Source: Cytophagales bacterium
GTDB lineage: Bacteria; Bacteroidota; Bacteroidia; Cytophagales; Thermoflexibacteraceae
Reading direction: 5' to 3'
Assembly: GCA_013297565.1 (NCBI GenBank)
Contig: JAAFHK010000001.1
Span: forward strand, 1-54,992
Length of the DNA: 54,992 bases
The number at the start of each line of letters is the position of its first letter. The stretch's first letter is position 1. Position numbers and translations under genes: made by a program. Shown here in pieces: positions 17,016-26,786 of the stretch. The notes beneath the pieces were generated by a model, which was not told the origin of the DNA, made no database searches, and was given only the letters and a program-made list of their open reading frames with translations.

Positions 17016-17816
17016 ATGCCACTCGACCAACCCGAAGAAAAAGAAATGTCTTTTTTGGATCATTTAGAAGAACTCCGTTGGCATTTGCTAAGGGCGGTAA
17101 GTTCGATTGCGGTTTTTACGATCATTGCTTTTTCTGCCAAAGAATTTGTCATTGGGGAGCTTATTTTGGGTCCTTCAAAAGTCAGCTTCCCTACTTATCA
17201 ATTTTTTTGCTGGGTTTCCGAACTCACTTGCATTGATAAATTGCCTTTTACTATCCAGAGCCGAACCATGACAGGGCAATTCACCATGCACCTTACTTCT
17301 TCGGCAATCATAGGGCTAATTTGTGCTTTTCCTTACACTTTTTGGGAAATTTGGCGTTTTGTGAAGCCTGCTTTGCACCGAACCGAGCAAACCGTAACGC
17401 GCGGGGCTACTTTTATTGTCAGTTTGCTGTTTGGTATGGGCATTGTTTTTGGTTATTATTTGGTTGCTCCGCTTTCTATCAATTTCCTTTCAAATTACCA
17501 GATCGATCCATCGATCATCAACGAAATAGATATTGTTTCTTATGTTTCTACGCTTTCTTTACTGGTTTTGGCTTGCGGATTGATGTTCCAACTGCCTGTA
17601 GCGGTGTATTTCCTGACCGAAATTGGTTTTCTTACGCCCGCCCTCATGCGAACCTACCGCCGCCATGCGATTGTTGCTATTCTGTTCGTCAGTGCGATCA
17701 TTACGCCGCCCGATGTCATGAGCCAGATTTTGGTAGCCGCCCCTATTCTGCTTTTGTATGAAGTGAGTATTTGGGTGTCGGGTTGGGTTTTACGGCGAAA
17801 TGAAAAATTAAAATAA
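17016..17816 (+). CDS. tatC: Sec-independent (twin-arginine) translocase subunit TatC
   Basis: A 266-residue inner-membrane protein with six predicted helices. The cytoplasmic start EMSFLDHLEELRWHLLRA is the conserved twin-arginine recognition region, and the IWRFVKPALHRTEQ loop and FVSAIITPPDVMSQ segment are family landmarks. It forms the substrate receptor of the Tat pathway with TatA/B, which are not here. I chose the ATG at 17016 (MPLDQPEEKEMSF) because the family starts there; upstream in-frame codons would begin inside the promoter region. A palindromic terminator follows. Confidence 0.95.
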   Translation: MPLDQPEEKEMSFLDHLEELRWHLLRAVSSIAVFTIIAFSAKEFVIGELILGPSKVSFPTYQFFCWVSELTCIDKLPFTIQSRTMTGQFTMHLTSSAIIGLICAFPYTFWEIWRFVKPALHRTEQTVTRGATFIVSLLFGMGIVFGYYLVAPLSINFLSNYQIDPSIINEIDIVSYVSTLSLLVLACGLMFQLPVAVYFLTEIGFLTPALMRTYRRHAIVAILFVSAIITPPDVMSQILVAAPILLLYEVSIWVSGWVLRRNEKLK

Positions 17817-17820
17817 AAAA

Positions 17821-17851
17821 GACCTTACAGGTTTTCAAAACCTGTAAGGTC
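17821..17851. terminator. Palindromic terminator after tatC (common palindrome design)
   Basis: GACCTTACAGGTTTT and AAAACCTGTAAGGTC flank a single C, giving a 15-bp perfect stem between tatC and the convergent desaturase gene. Same design as at 11206 and 43161. Confidence 0.75.
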
Positions 17852-17856
17852 TAAAA

Positions 17857-19332
17857 TTAATTTCCGTGATCCTTTAAAATCCGTTCTGTTGCCAAGCGCG
17901 AACTAATCACCACAATCGGCAAACCTGTGCCAGGAACAGTCGAAGCCCCTACATAATACAAATTCCCAAATTGTTCGTCTTTATTGGCAGGTCTTAAGCC
18001 GCCCACTTGGTTCAAGCCATGTGCCAAACCCAAACCACTTCCCTTGTAAAGATTAAAATTATCTTGCCAATCAATCGGATTCCAAATCGTTCGGGTTAAA
18101 GTATTGACTTTCAGGTCATACCCAATCCTTTTGCTCATATCGGCAATGATATTTTCGGCAAGCGTTTCCGAATCTGTCCAATCTTTTTTGTAACGGAGAT
18201 CAGGCATTGGGCAGAGAATAAAAATATTTTCGCAACCTTCGGGAGCTACTTCGGGGTTATGTTTGGAGGAAACATTGACATAATAATACGGTTTTTGGGG
18301 TGAAACCGACATTTTAAAAATATTATTGGCATAATTTTCAAAATTATCCCCCAAAAAATACGTATGATGGTACAAATTGGGTACTTTTCCTTTCACGCCC
18401 AAATAGACCGTAAAAGGTGAAAGTGTCCATTCCAATTTGTCAAGTTTGGTTTCTGTATATTTTTTTCGGTTCAAAACCATGCCTCTGAACGAAGCCGCAT
18501 CAGAGTTGGCAATATAAACATCTGATAACCAGCGTTTTCCATGCTGGTCGATAAATGCCGAAATCGAACCATTTTGATTCTCAAAACTTGTAATCTCTAC
18601 GCCGTAATGAATCTGCACGTTTCTTTTTTCCAATTCTGCCAAAAAGGTTTCCACTATTTTATACATTCCGCCTTGTACGTTCCAATAACCGTCATGTTCG
18701 AGTTCGGTATAATTCAACAAACTATAAACCGCAGGCGTGTCAAAGGGCGTAGCTCCCAAGAAAAAAGCAACTAAGGAAAAAATAACTTTTACTTCGTGCG
18801 ATTCAAAAGTTTCGCTAAGGTCAGTCCAAACCGTTTTAAGCAATTTGGGGGCGTGCTTGAGAGGTACGCTTGCCAAAGCCATCAAATAACTCAAAATCGA
18901 GTCATAATTTCGTTTGACTATGCGGTATTCGGTGTCATGAAAAATACCTTTTGCCTGATCCAAAAATTTGCGGGCTTTCACTTCAAAATTAGGCTCGATG
19001 CCCTCAAATTCTTTTGCCAATTTTGAGAGATTTTTGTGCATCAGAAAGGGCTTTTCACGGTCTGCAAAATAAATAGCGTGTAAAGGGTCTAACTCATTGA
19101 ATTTGAGAGGATTATTAATTTTACAATACTTAAAAAACTCCTCAAATTCATAACTCATACTAAAAAAAGAAGGACCCGTATCGAATACAAAACCGTCTTT
19201 TTTTAACTGATTCAGGCGACCACCAGCCTGATGATATTTTTCGACTATTTCGACTCTATAACCTTGCGTACTCAAGCGCAAAGCCGTAGCCAAACCTCCC
19301 AAACCCGCACCAATCACAAGGGCTTTTTTCAT
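17857..19332 (-). CDS. Carotenoid desaturase (CrtI/CrtD-type FAD oxidoreductase)
   Basis: A 491-residue FAD enzyme. The N-terminal dinucleotide motif is VIGAGLGGLATALRLSTQGY followed by VEKYHQAGGRLNQ and FDTGPSFFSM. The C-terminal family signature is NLYYVGASTVPGTGLPIVVI. Members desaturate phytoene or hydroxylated carotenoids in the membrane; whether it is CrtI or the 3,4-desaturase CrtD cannot be decided here. I placed the start at 19332 (MKKALVIGAG); an in-frame ATG at 19395 would add 21 basic residues atypical of the family. No other carotenoid genes adjoin it. It follows cysS on the same strand. Confidence 0.82.
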   Translation of the reverse strand: MKKALVIGAGLGGLATALRLSTQGYRVEIVEKYHQAGGRLNQLKKDGFVFDTGPSFFSMSYEFEEFFKYCKINNPLKFNELDPLHAIYFADREKPFLMHKNLSKLAKEFEGIEPNFEVKARKFLDQAKGIFHDTEYRIVKRNYDSILSYLMALASVPLKHAPKLLKTVWTDLSETFESHEVKVIFSLVAFFLGATPFDTPAVYSLLNYTELEHDGYWNVQGGMYKIVETFLAELEKRNVQIHYGVEITSFENQNGSISAFIDQHGKRWLSDVYIANSDAASFRGMVLNRKKYTETKLDKLEWTLSPFTVYLGVKGKVPNLYHHTYFLGDNFENYANNIFKMSVSPQKPYYYVNVSSKHNPEVAPEGCENIFILCPMPDLRYKKDWTDSETLAENIIADMSKRIGYDLKVNTLTRTIWNPIDWQDNFNLYKGSGLGLAHGLNQVGGLRPANKDEQFGNLYYVGASTVPGTGLPIVVISSRLATERILKDHGN

Positions 19333-19398
19333 TTTTTTATAAATATTTTTTGGAATAAATGATTTGTAGCGTTTTTTGTTTTCAAAAATCTTCAAATC

Positions 19399-20907
19399 TT
19401 ATTCCTCATACGCCCAATCAATTTTGTGCTTCATGTCTTTGACCACAATGCCCAAATTTTTCAAATTTGCCCTGATCTGATCGACCTGCGAATAGTTTTT
19501 GTGCTGTTTGGCTTCTTTATAAATCTGCATCAAGCTCTCGACCAAGCGTTTCTGGTCGGCAGGTTCTTCTTCAAAAAGTCCTAATATTTCTTCCACAAAA
19601 ACGATATAGGTTTTGATCAAGTTATCAAAACATTCTTTGCCCAAATTTTCCGCCTGAATTTGACCTGATTCGAGGGAATTAATTTTTTTCAACAATTCGA
19701 ACAGTGCCGCAAGGGTTTTGGCAGTGTTAAAATCGTCATTCATTCCTTCGTATAACTGACTGATAATCAAATCAATTTGCTCAATTTGCTTTGAATCGAT
19801 TTGGTTTTCTGCGGTTTCAGGATAGACTAATTGTTTAGCAATTCGCAAACCATTGATTACTTTTTTGTAACCTTTTCGAGAGGCTTTTAGCGAATCATTG
19901 CTCAAATCCATCGTGCTTCGATAGTGCGTTTGTAACATACAAAAGCGCAAAGTCATCGGGCTGTAGGCTTCCTCAAGCAAGGGGTGTTTTCCTGCAAAAA
20001 GTTCGACAGGAAGGATCGAATTATTTAGGGATTTACTCATTTTTTGTCCATTGATTGTGAGCATATTGGCGTGCATCCAATAATTTGCGGGTTCTTCACC
20101 TGTACTCCCAACCGATTGGGCAATTTCGCATTCATGGTGTGGGAATTTGAGGTCTAAACCGCCGCCATGAATATCAAATTTTTTCCCCAGATATTTGGTA
20201 CTCATCGCCGAACATTCCAAATGCCAGCCAGGGAAACCCATGCCCCATGGCGATTCCCATTGCATAATATGCTGGGGTTCAGCCTTTTTCCAAAGGGCAA
20301 AATCTTCCTGACTGCGTTTTTCTTCCTGTCCCTGCAACTCTCTGCGCAGGTTTTCGCGCTCTGTCGAAGCCAATAATTCTTCCAAAACCCGTCCCGAAAG
20401 TTTGCCGTATTGGTATTTTTCGTTGTATTTTTTCACATCAAAATAGACCGATCCGTTCGACTCATACCCAAAACCTTCCGCAATAATTTCCTTCACCAAA
20501 GCCATCTGTTCGAGCAAATGTCCCGTAGCAGTTGGCTCGATACTTGGTTCAAAATTGTTCAGTTTTTTCATAACTGTATGAAAATCAACCGTATAGCGTT
20601 GGACAATTTCCATAGGTTCGAGATTTTCGAGACGAGCTTTTTTGGCTATTTTGTCTTCGCCATCGTCCGTATCACCTGTCAAATGCCCAACATCAGTAAT
20701 ATTTCGCACATATCGAACCTTGTAACCCAAATGGTTTAGGTAACGATAAACAATATCAAAAGAGGTAAAAGTGCGGCAATTTCCCAAATGAACATAACCA
20801 TAAACGGTAGGACCGCAAACGTAAAGCCCAACGTGCGGCGGCGCAAGCGGTTTGAATATTTCTTTTTCGCGCGTCAGGGTGTTGTATATTTTCAAAGATT
20901 CGGACAT
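19399..20907 (-). CDS. cysS: Cysteinyl-tRNA synthetase
   Basis: A 502-residue class I synthetase. The zinc cysteine and HIGH-type motif are in [17 protein letters not shown], further zinc ligands are in [10 protein letters not shown] and [11 protein letters not shown], and KMSKS is in [11 protein letters not shown]. The [13 protein letters not shown] segment is diagnostic for CysS. The C-terminal DALR-like region (about 350-460) and short tail are present. It charges tRNA(Cys). A good promoter precedes it. Confidence 0.97.
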   Translation of the reverse strand: MSESLKIYNTLTREKEIFKPLAPPHVGLYVCGPTVYGYVHLGNCRTFTSFDIVYRYLNHLGYKVRYVRNITDVGHLTGDTDDGEDKIAKKARLENLEPMEIVQRYTVDFHTVMKKLNNFEPSIEPTATGHLLEQMALVKEIIAEGFGYESNGSVYFDVKKYNEKYQYGKLSGRVLEELLASTERENLRRELQGQEEKRSQEDFALWKKAEPQHIMQWESPWGMGFPGWHLECSAMSTKYLGKKFDIHGGGLDLKFPHHECEIAQSVGSTGEEPANYWMHANMLTINGQKMSKSLNNSILPVELFAGKHPLLEEAYSPMTLRFCMLQTHYRSTMDLSNDSLKASRKGYKKVINGLRIAKQLVYPETAENQIDSKQIEQIDLIISQLYEGMNDDFNTAKTLAALFELLKKINSLESGQIQAENLGKECFDNLIKTYIVFVEEILGLFEEEPADQKRLVESLMQIYKEAKQHKNYSQVDQIRANLKNLGIVVKDMKHKIDWAYEE

Positions 20908-20918
20908 ATATGCTCAAT

Positions 20919-20949
20919 CAAAATTAGTTTTAGCAAAAATCCAGACAAA
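20919..20949 (-). promoter_or_regulatory. Promoter of cysS
   Basis: On the minus strand TTTG (20949-20946), a 19-bp spacer and TAATTTTG (20926-20919), 12 bp before the cysS ATG. The short leader suggests a nearly leaderless mRNA. Confidence 0.5.
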
Positions 20950-21283
20950 CATGACCTTTGCCTGATTGCCAAAGCAAAAGTACAGTAAAAAATGGGAAAA
21001 AAACCACAGGAAAAAAAATTTCAATGCAAAAATTGTCAAAAATTTCTCAAAATTCATATCAATATCGAGGTTCATATCACCACAGGAAGGCTTTAGCCAA
21101 ATTTCGTTCCTACGAAATAAGCATAACATAGTAAAAAAATTACGCCAAAACTATCGCAGAAAACAAGCATTGTATTCGATCTCAATATCGGCGCACAGTT
21201 CGAAAAAAGTTGTTTTTTTTATAAAAAAATAACTTTTACCATGATTTTTATTTGATTTCTTCATAAATACGAAAAAACACTCA
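20950..21283. other. Intergenic region with a possible terminator
   Basis: No supported gene. The AT-rich inverted run at about 21204-21238 (AAAAGTTGTTTTTTTT against AAAAAATAACTTTT) could terminate the minus-strand lipoprotein operon. I see nothing else. Confidence 0.35.
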
Positions 21284-22141
21284 TTATTTCCTTTTTTGCA
21301 GTAAATACTCGGTTTGGACTTTCAAAGTCATGGGGCTGTAAGTGTATTTGTCCCATGCCTCAACCTCGATGGTATGGGTTTGCCATTCTTCCGTTAAATT
21401 GGGTTTCGAAAACTGCGGTTTAAAACCATAAAAGGGTTTATTAAAGAAAAATTGTTTGTTGTTTTCCTTGTTTTTTAGCATAAAAGAAGCATAATCATGA
21501 TAGCCTAATACAACTTCGCTTTTAAAATCTTTTTTGAGATGTAAGGTATCAGGTATATTTAATAAAATAGGTTTTAGTCTTGAAAAAGACCAACCACAGC
21601 TCCCCACACGTTCCGCAAATCTGCCAATGACCTTAGTAGCACACTCAGCATTCATGCCTTGTAAATCAGTAAGATAGGTTTCTACGGCTAATTGCGAAAG
21701 CACTTTTTTGCCCGATTGGATCGTATTTATATTCAAGTCATCAAAATTGATCCCTATACTATCTTGTGGATTTGTGTCCATACTTTTTAGTAAAACAATA
21801 TATTTTTCATAAAAATCTACCAATTCCTTTTCAGAATACCGATCTCGTCCTTGCCACTGTTTGCGTTGTGCCTCGATCAAACTATCGATAGTCGATTTAA
21901 TTTCGTATGTTTTGAGCATTTTCGTTAAAACCGCCCGATCATCAGCCCGATTAGTTCTATAAGCAATAGATGATGTTCTATTAATCATACTTAACAAACC
22001 TTGATCATGCGTAGATAAAAGGCTTTGATGTGTTTGTTCCAAAGCCATGCGCATCATGGCTTCATCTTTCGTAGAAAGCATTTTTTGCTCACAACTTATT
22101 GAAAATAAAACAATTAGTAAAATAAAATAATAAGTTCGCAT
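21284..22141 (-). CDS. Hypothetical lipoprotein, second gene of an envelope pair
   Basis: A 285-residue lipoprotein: signal peptide MRTYYFILLIVLFSISCEQK with a lipobox cysteine at 17. The mature part is mostly helical to about residue 165 (DEAMMRMALEQTH, KMLKTYEIKSTIDSLIEAQR), then a beta-rich end with CGWSFSRLKPILL, DFKSEVVLGYHDYASF and a C-terminal strand pair. The helical-then-beta layout resembles the periplasmic part of GldM-like proteins, but only weakly. The ATG at 22141 lies 4 bp after the stop of the upstream gene, so translation is coupled. I chose it over an earlier ATG because it gives the lipobox. Function unknown. Confidence 0.7.
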   Translation of the reverse strand: MRTYYFILLIVLFSISCEQKMLSTKDEAMMRMALEQTHQSLLSTHDQGLLSMINRTSSIAYRTNRADDRAVLTKMLKTYEIKSTIDSLIEAQRKQWQGRDRYSEKELVDFYEKYIVLLKSMDTNPQDSIGINFDDLNINTIQSGKKVLSQLAVETYLTDLQGMNAECATKVIGRFAERVGSCGWSFSRLKPILLNIPDTLHLKKDFKSEVVLGYHDYASFMLKNKENNKQFFFNKPFYGFKPQFSKPNLTEEWQTHTIEVEAWDKYTYSPMTLKVQTEYLLQKRK

Positions 22142-22145
22142 ATGT

Positions 22146-23051
22146 TTAGTGTTTAATAATAACAGGTGAATAATAGTTGTATTCAATTCTTCGATCATTT
22201 TCAATGTGCCATGTACGTTTCAATTTAATTTCCTTCCAAACGGTTTTTTTAGGAATTTCTAAAAGCATTTTTCCTTGTCCTACGGGTTTTAAGTTTCCTA
22301 CCGAAGTTTCCCAAATTGGATTAGGTTCTTCGATTTCCCAATAGTTAATAAGACCTAATATTCCTTTTAAACTATCACCTTCATAGACTCTATTGGATTG
22401 TGGATAAAAAACAAGTGCCTGATGTTTTGGATAAATTGATCGCTTTGTGATTTCCTCATGTATCCTTTTTATGCCTCTGTGTTCGCATTTTATGGCTTCC
22501 ATGCGCAAACGCCCAAGATTGATCGTAGGAACAGGGCAGGGTGCGTAAAAATAATAAGCATTGAGTTTGTCATTTTCCAAAGCTTGTTTTTCAGCATCTA
22601 TAAAGACTTGCGTATCAGTCATTTGATCTCCTGCCGTAGTCCGCAATTTTTCCCAATGTTGCCTTAATTCTTCCCAATTTTCCTCCTCAATTCCAAAATA
22701 AACAAACATCGAAAATCGCTTATAAGCGGTTTGATGTTCCAAATATTGTTGCTCGTACTTTTCTAATAAACGTTTAAATTGAGTCGTTTGATCTTTTAAG
22801 TGTTCGGCTTTATGCAATAATTCCCTGTCTTCTTCACGATTACCAGCTATTTCTACTTCATGTTTTATATATTCAATTACTTTTTGCGTGCCATAATGTT
22901 GCACATGGGTTTGCCACAACAGATCATCTTGTGCCAATAAAAGCCACTCTTTTTCGGCTTTCAGGTTGTAGCTTGGGAAAAACCAAAAAGCAGAAACGGC
23001 TGCGATAAGCAAAATGCTCAAAATAGAGAATATGATGGGGCGTTTTTTCAT
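22146..23051 (-). CDS. Hypothetical membrane-anchored envelope protein, first gene of the pair
   Basis: A 301-residue protein with one N-terminal membrane anchor (about 5-27, IIFSILSILLIAAVSAFWFF) and a periplasmic domain. Residues about 30-215 are helical and charged (EYIKHEVEIAGNREEDRELL, KDQTTQFKRLLEKYEQQY). A beta-rich end has VFYPQSNRVYEGDSLKGILG, reminiscent of the GldM periplasmic strands. The start at 23051 (MKKRPIIF) is preferred; an open frame upstream to 23357 runs through a palindrome and is unlikely to be coding. It shares layout and size with the lipoprotein encoded next, so the two may be distant paralogues forming one complex. Confidence 0.65.
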   Translation of the reverse strand: MKKRPIIFSILSILLIAAVSAFWFFPSYNLKAEKEWLLLAQDDLLWQTHVQHYGTQKVIEYIKHEVEIAGNREEDRELLHKAEHLKDQTTQFKRLLEKYEQQYLEHQTAYKRFSMFVYFGIEEENWEELRQHWEKLRTTAGDQMTDTQVFIDAEKQALENDKLNAYYFYAPCPVPTINLGRLRMEAIKCEHRGIKRIHEEITKRSIYPKHQALVFYPQSNRVYEGDSLKGILGLINYWEIEEPNPIWETSVGNLKPVGQGKMLLEIPKKTVWKEIKLKRTWHIENDRRIEYNYYSPVIIKH

Positions 23052-23146
23052 CAGGATTTCATTCGTGAGTATGAATTTACAAAAATGAGTAAAAAATGGC
23101 TGTTTCTTTAAACCAAAATAGATTTTTTGCAGTCTTAAAGATGTGC

Positions 23147-23200
23147 CATACGCTTTAGCGTGTGGTATTTTTAGAAATACCTCACACGCTAAAGCGTATG
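23147..23200. repeat. Nested palindrome upstream of the envelope pair
   Basis: CATACGCTTTAGCGTGTG (23147-23164) and its perfect reverse complement (23183-23200) flank a small inner hairpin (GTATTT / AAATAC). The right arm with its TTACA extension recurs in diverged form at 47330-47350. Confidence 0.65.
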
Positions 23201-23213
23201 TTACAAAAAAATC

Positions 23214-23345
23214 ATGAAAAACGAATGGCTGTTTTTTTTCCTTGCAAGTTTGCTTTTTTCTTGTCAGTCCGACACCGAAATTAGCCCTTTTACGGCTTCG
23301 AAAAAACCTTTTTTGCTTACACATCAAATTGCATTTCAAACTTGA
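23214..23345 (+). CDS. Possible micro-lipoprotein (43 aa) or truncated lipoprotein gene
   Basis: MKNEWLFFFLASLLFSCQSD is a well-formed lipoprotein signal with lipobox LFSC (Cys at 17), followed by only 26 residues ending HQIAFQT. It begins 14 bp after the palindrome at 23147-23200 and ends 16 bp before the convergent topoisomerase gene stop. It could be a real small lipoprotein or the surviving 5' end of a larger gene cut off by the neighbouring gene. No family assigned. Confidence 0.35.
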   Translation: MKNEWLFFFLASLLFSCQSDTEISPFTASKKPFLLTHQIAFQT

Positions 23346-23360
23346 ATCTGCGTGCAATTT

Positions 23361-25229
23361 CTAATTTTCCTTAACCAAATCCTGTTCCTGCCGTAGGTTT
23401 TCGATAATGAAAACTTGGCGTTCGGGGGTGTTTTTGCCCATGAAATAGGACAAAATTTTGGAAATCGAGGTTTCTTTTTGCAAAATAACAGGCTGTAGGC
23501 GTATGTCCGAGCCAATAAATTGTCCAAATTCGTCAGGAGAAATTTCACCCAAACCTTTGAAACGGGTAATTTCGGGTTTTCCGCCAAGTTTTCGCATGGC
23601 TTTTTGTTTTTCGTCTTCCGAATAACAATAAATCGTTTTTTTCTTGTCCCGAACCCTAAAAAGAGGGGTTTCGAGAATATATAAATGCCCCGCCCGCACA
23701 ATATCCGGAAAATATTGCAAGAAAAAAGTCATCATCAAAAGCCGAATGTGCATACCATCTACGTCCGCATCGGTCGCCAAAACTATGCGGTTGTAGCGCA
23801 AACTTTCTACACCTTCTTCGATATTGAGGGCATGGTGCAAAAGGTTAAATTCCTCGTTCTCATAAACGATTTTTTTGCTCAAATTATAACAATTTAGCGG
23901 TTTTCCCCGCAAACTGAAAACGGCTTGTGTTTGCACGTCCCTTGCTTTGGTGAGGCTTCCGCTTGCCGAATCGCCTTCGGTAATAAAAAGTGTGGTTTCG
24001 TAACGGCGTTCGTCTTTCGAATCGGCATAATGCACCCGACAATCTCGCAGTTTTTTGTTGTGCAAATTGGCTTTTTTGGCTTTTTCGTTCGCCAATTTTT
24101 GGATTCCTGCAATGTCTTTGCGTTCTTTTTCGGATTGCAAAATGCGTTTCAGGAGGGCATCGGCTGTTTCAGGATTTTTGTGCAGAAAATCGTCTAAAGC
24201 CTTGCTCATGAAGTCATTAACAAAAGTACGGATCGTTACGCCTTCGGGACTGATATTGGTCGAACCGAGTTTGGTTTTGGTTTGCGACTCGAAAATAGGT
24301 TCTTGGATACGCACCGAAACCGCCGCTACTATGGAAGCCCTGATGTCCGATGCCTCAAAACTTTTCTTGTAAAATTCGCGCACCGTTTTTACGATTGACT
24401 CCTTGAAAGCCGCTAAATGCGTACCGCCTTGCGTGGTATATTGTCCATTGACGAAGGAATAATATTCTTCTCCGTATTGGTTATTGTGCGTAATGGCAAT
24501 TTCGATGTCGTTGCCTTTGAGGTGCATAATCGGGTAACGGCGATTTTCAGGATCGCTTTTGCGGTCGAGCAGGTCAGCCAAACCGTTTTTTGAGAAAAAT
24601 TCTTTTCCGTTCAGCGCTATCGTAAGCCCTGCGTTCAGAAAAGCATAATTCCAAATTTGTTCTTCTATGTATTCGGATATAAAATAAAAATTTTTGAAAA
24701 TCGTATTATCAGGCTCGAACGTAACCAAAGTACCATTTTTTTGCTTCGTTGGTACTATTTCGTGGTCTTTTATCAATTTTCCTTGCTCAAATTCGGCTAC
24801 TTTACTTTCTTTTTCCCTAAAAGATTGAACTTTAAAATAATTAGAAAGGGCATTAACGGCTTTTGTACCTACTCCGTTCAAACCTACTGCTTTTTGGAAA
24901 GCCGAAGAATCGTATTTTCCGCCTGTATTGATTTTCGATACGCAATCGATCACTTTGCCTAAAGGAATCCCGCGCCCGTAGTCCCGCACTTCGACTCTTT
25001 TGTCGGTGAGAGTAACCTCGATTCGGTTGCCGTTGCCCATCGTATGTTCGTCAATGCAATTATCCAAAATTTCTTTGATCAGGACGTAAATACCGTCATC
25101 TTGTGCCGCCCCATCGCCCAATTTGCCGATATACATACCAGGACGCAGGCGAATATGCTCACGCCAATCGAGAGATTTGATGCTGTCTTCGTTATAAACT
25201 ACAGGGTTTTGTGCCAAACTCGCTTGCAT
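23361..25229 (-). CDS. parE: DNA topoisomerase IV subunit B
   Basis: A 622-residue type IIA topoisomerase ATPase subunit. GHKL motifs include [29 protein letters not shown] and [14 protein letters not shown]. The transducer has QTKTKLGS, and the TOPRIM motifs are [12 protein letters not shown] and [14 protein letters not shown]. The end has [14 protein letters not shown]. The start [20 protein letters not shown] and the moderate length fit the Bacteroidota ParE group rather than GyrB. It decatenates chromosomes with ParC, which is not in the window. A strong promoter sits upstream. Confidence 0.92.
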   Translation of the reverse strand: MQASLAQNPVVYNEDSIKSLDWREHIRLRPGMYIGKLGDGAAQDDGIYVLIKEILDNCIDEHTMGNGNRIEVTLTDKRVEVRDYGRGIPLGKVIDCVSKINTGGKYDSSAFQKAVGLNGVGTKAVNALSNYFKVQSFREKESKVAEFEQGKLIKDHEIVPTKQKNGTLVTFEPDNTIFKNFYFISEYIEEQIWNYAFLNAGLTIALNGKEFFSKNGLADLLDRKSDPENRRYPIMHLKGNDIEIAITHNNQYGEEYYSFVNGQYTTQGGTHLAAFKESIVKTVREFYKKSFEASDIRASIVAAVSVRIQEPIFESQTKTKLGSTNISPEGVTIRTFVNDFMSKALDDFLHKNPETADALLKRILQSEKERKDIAGIQKLANEKAKKANLHNKKLRDCRVHYADSKDERRYETTLFITEGDSASGSLTKARDVQTQAVFSLRGKPLNCYNLSKKIVYENEEFNLLHHALNIEEGVESLRYNRIVLATDADVDGMHIRLLMMTFFLQYFPDIVRAGHLYILETPLFRVRDKKKTIYCYSEDEKQKAMRKLGGKPEITRFKGLGEISPDEFGQFIGSDIRLQPVILQKETSISKILSYFMGKNTPERQVFIIENLRQEQDLVKEN

Positions 25230-25255
25230 TTTTCTTTTGTTTTGTTCCGTAAGAG

Positions 25256-25289
25256 CAAAGTTACATACTTTTTTTGGAAAGAAAGCAAA
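25256..25289 (-). promoter_or_regulatory. Promoter of the topoisomerase IV B gene
   Basis: On the minus strand TTTG (25289-25286), a 22-bp spacer and TAACTTTG (25263-25256), 26 bp before the ATG at 25229. Confidence 0.5.
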
Positions 25290-25332
25290 AAGAAATAAAA
25301 ACGTATTTAATAATTGATTTTTAAATTTTTAA

Positions 25333-25441
25333 AATCGGGAGGAAAAATGCTTGGGTTGATTCTGGCTAAATAGGAAGTTTGGAATTTGTGCAGTAAAAGA
25401 ATGGTTTGAACAAAATTTGCTTGTCTTTTGATGTTTTTTTC
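25333..25441 (-). pseudogene. Decayed partial copy of the adjacent MutS-family gene
   Basis: These ~109 bp align with 26361-26469 inside the neighbouring MutS-family gene with scattered substitutions. Shared runs include AAGTTTGGAATTTGTGCA and CTTTTGATGTTTTTTT. Read on the minus strand it encodes KHQKTSKF, a one-base frameshift, then VQTILLLHKFQTSYLARINP, against KHQKASKFIQTILLLHKFQT in the intact gene. It appears to be the remnant of a tandem second copy. Confidence 0.7.
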
Positions 25442-25491
25442 TTGCGATCAATAAAACTAATACAAAAAAACAAGGGTACAAAATGGTCTTT

Positions 25492-26763
25492 TTAGGCAAG
25501 TAATTTATCTAAGCCTGCTTTTTCGAACAAAATTCGCCCAATTTTTAAGTCAGACCAACCTGTTTTGAGTTCGTAGGTAAAACGAGGATTTCCTGCATTT
25601 AATTGACAATCAATATAATACGTAGCAATTTCTTGGTTTCGTACTTTTTCTATTTCTTTCAGTTCTTGCAAATGGGTAGAAACGAAAAAAAAGGAATTTT
25701 TGAATTTAGTCAATCCTTGCAAAGTTGCAGTGCTGGTTTCGAGGGCATCTTCGTGGTTTGTGCCTCTAAAAAGTTCGTCAAAAACGGCAAAGCATTTTTT
25801 TTGGCTTGCGGCTTCCAAAACTACATTTTTCAGGTTTTGGATTTCGGTCATAAAATGGCTAAAACCGTTCTGTAGGTCGTCTTGAAGGTTAATCGAAACA
25901 TGGATATTTTCAACAAAGGGCAAACAGGCTTCAGAAGCAGGGACTCCCAAGCCAATATGTGCCAAATAGACACAAAGGCTAATGGCTTTCAAAAAAGTGG
26001 ATTTTCCTGACATATTTGCACCTGTCAATAAAATAACTCGCTTGTCGGTTTCGAGGCTGTTTTTGACAGGATTCGTCAAAAATGGGTGATAAAAATCGAT
26101 GAGTTGGAATCGGTTTTCCGAAAAAGTGGGAAACTGCCAATCGTATTTGATGATGGCAATGCTAAGAGAAAGATAGGCTTCGAAAAGGAAATAATTTTGC
26201 CAAAATTTTTCCGTTTCGCCATTTTTTATTTTTTCTGAAAACAATTTTTGGACTTCGACAAGGTGTTTGATCTTAAATTTTTCGGTTCGGATCAGGTGTT
26301 CGTAACGTGCTAAGTCGAAATAGGAAAGAAAAGCATACATATTTTTCAAAACTTCTTGATAGTCGGGCGGAAAAACGGCTAAGTTAATTTTGGCAAAATA
26401 GAAAGTTTGGAATTTGTGCAATAAAAGAATGGTTTGGATAAATTTGCTTGCCTTTTGATGTTTTTTTTGTTCGAAAAGCCTCATATTCATTTTTTGAAAA
26501 AATGTGTATTTTGGGCTAAAATGGGCAGGTTTTAGGAAATCAATCACTTCCAAAAGGTCGGATCGGTGATAGGAAAAAGGGTGTAAAACTTCCCTATTTG
26601 CCATAAAACCTTGTAAAATATGCTGTCTGTGCCGAATCTGCCCTAAAGAGTAAAGCGGTTGTAACAAAAGATCGCTTAGAATTTTTTGAGAAAAATGATT
26701 TTTGGTAAAATCGAGCAAAGGCAACAAATCTCTTTCGAGGCGCAAATCTTGGATATGGGGCAT
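25492..26763 (-). CDS. MutS-family ATPase lacking the mismatch-binding domain
   Basis: A 423-residue protein with the MutS core and ATPase domains only. Residues about 1-225 are the helical lever/core. Walker A is GANMSGKSTFLK (about 265-276), Walker B is CFAVFDELFRGTNHEDA, and the helix-turn-helix end is KIGRILFEKAGLD. The family's N-terminal mismatch-recognition domain with Phe-x-Glu is absent, so it is not a canonical MutS. Bacteroidota often carry several such stand-alone MutS-like ATPases of unknown role. I start it at 26763 (MPHIQDLRLE); an upstream in-frame ATG at 26805 would overlap the preceding gene. Confidence 0.8.
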   Translation of the reverse strand: MPHIQDLRLERDLLPLLDFTKNHFSQKILSDLLLQPLYSLGQIRHRQHILQGFMANREVLHPFSYHRSDLLEVIDFLKPAHFSPKYTFFQKMNMRLFEQKKHQKASKFIQTILLLHKFQTFYFAKINLAVFPPDYQEVLKNMYAFLSYFDLARYEHLIRTEKFKIKHLVEVQKLFSEKIKNGETEKFWQNYFLFEAYLSLSIAIIKYDWQFPTFSENRFQLIDFYHPFLTNPVKNSLETDKRVILLTGANMSGKSTFLKAISLCVYLAHIGLGVPASEACLPFVENIHVSINLQDDLQNGFSHFMTEIQNLKNVVLEAASQKKCFAVFDELFRGTNHEDALETSTATLQGLTKFKNSFFFVSTHLQELKEIEKVRNQEIATYYIDCQLNAGNPRFTYELKTGWSDLKIGRILFEKAGLDKLLA

Positions 26764-26786
26764 AAAAGCGTTGTTTTTTTGAAAAA

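Noticed and set aside
22146-23357. A longer form of the envelope protein starting at 23357
   Set aside because: The extra 102 codons run through a perfect palindrome and lack a signal sequence; the start at 23051 gives a clean membrane anchor.
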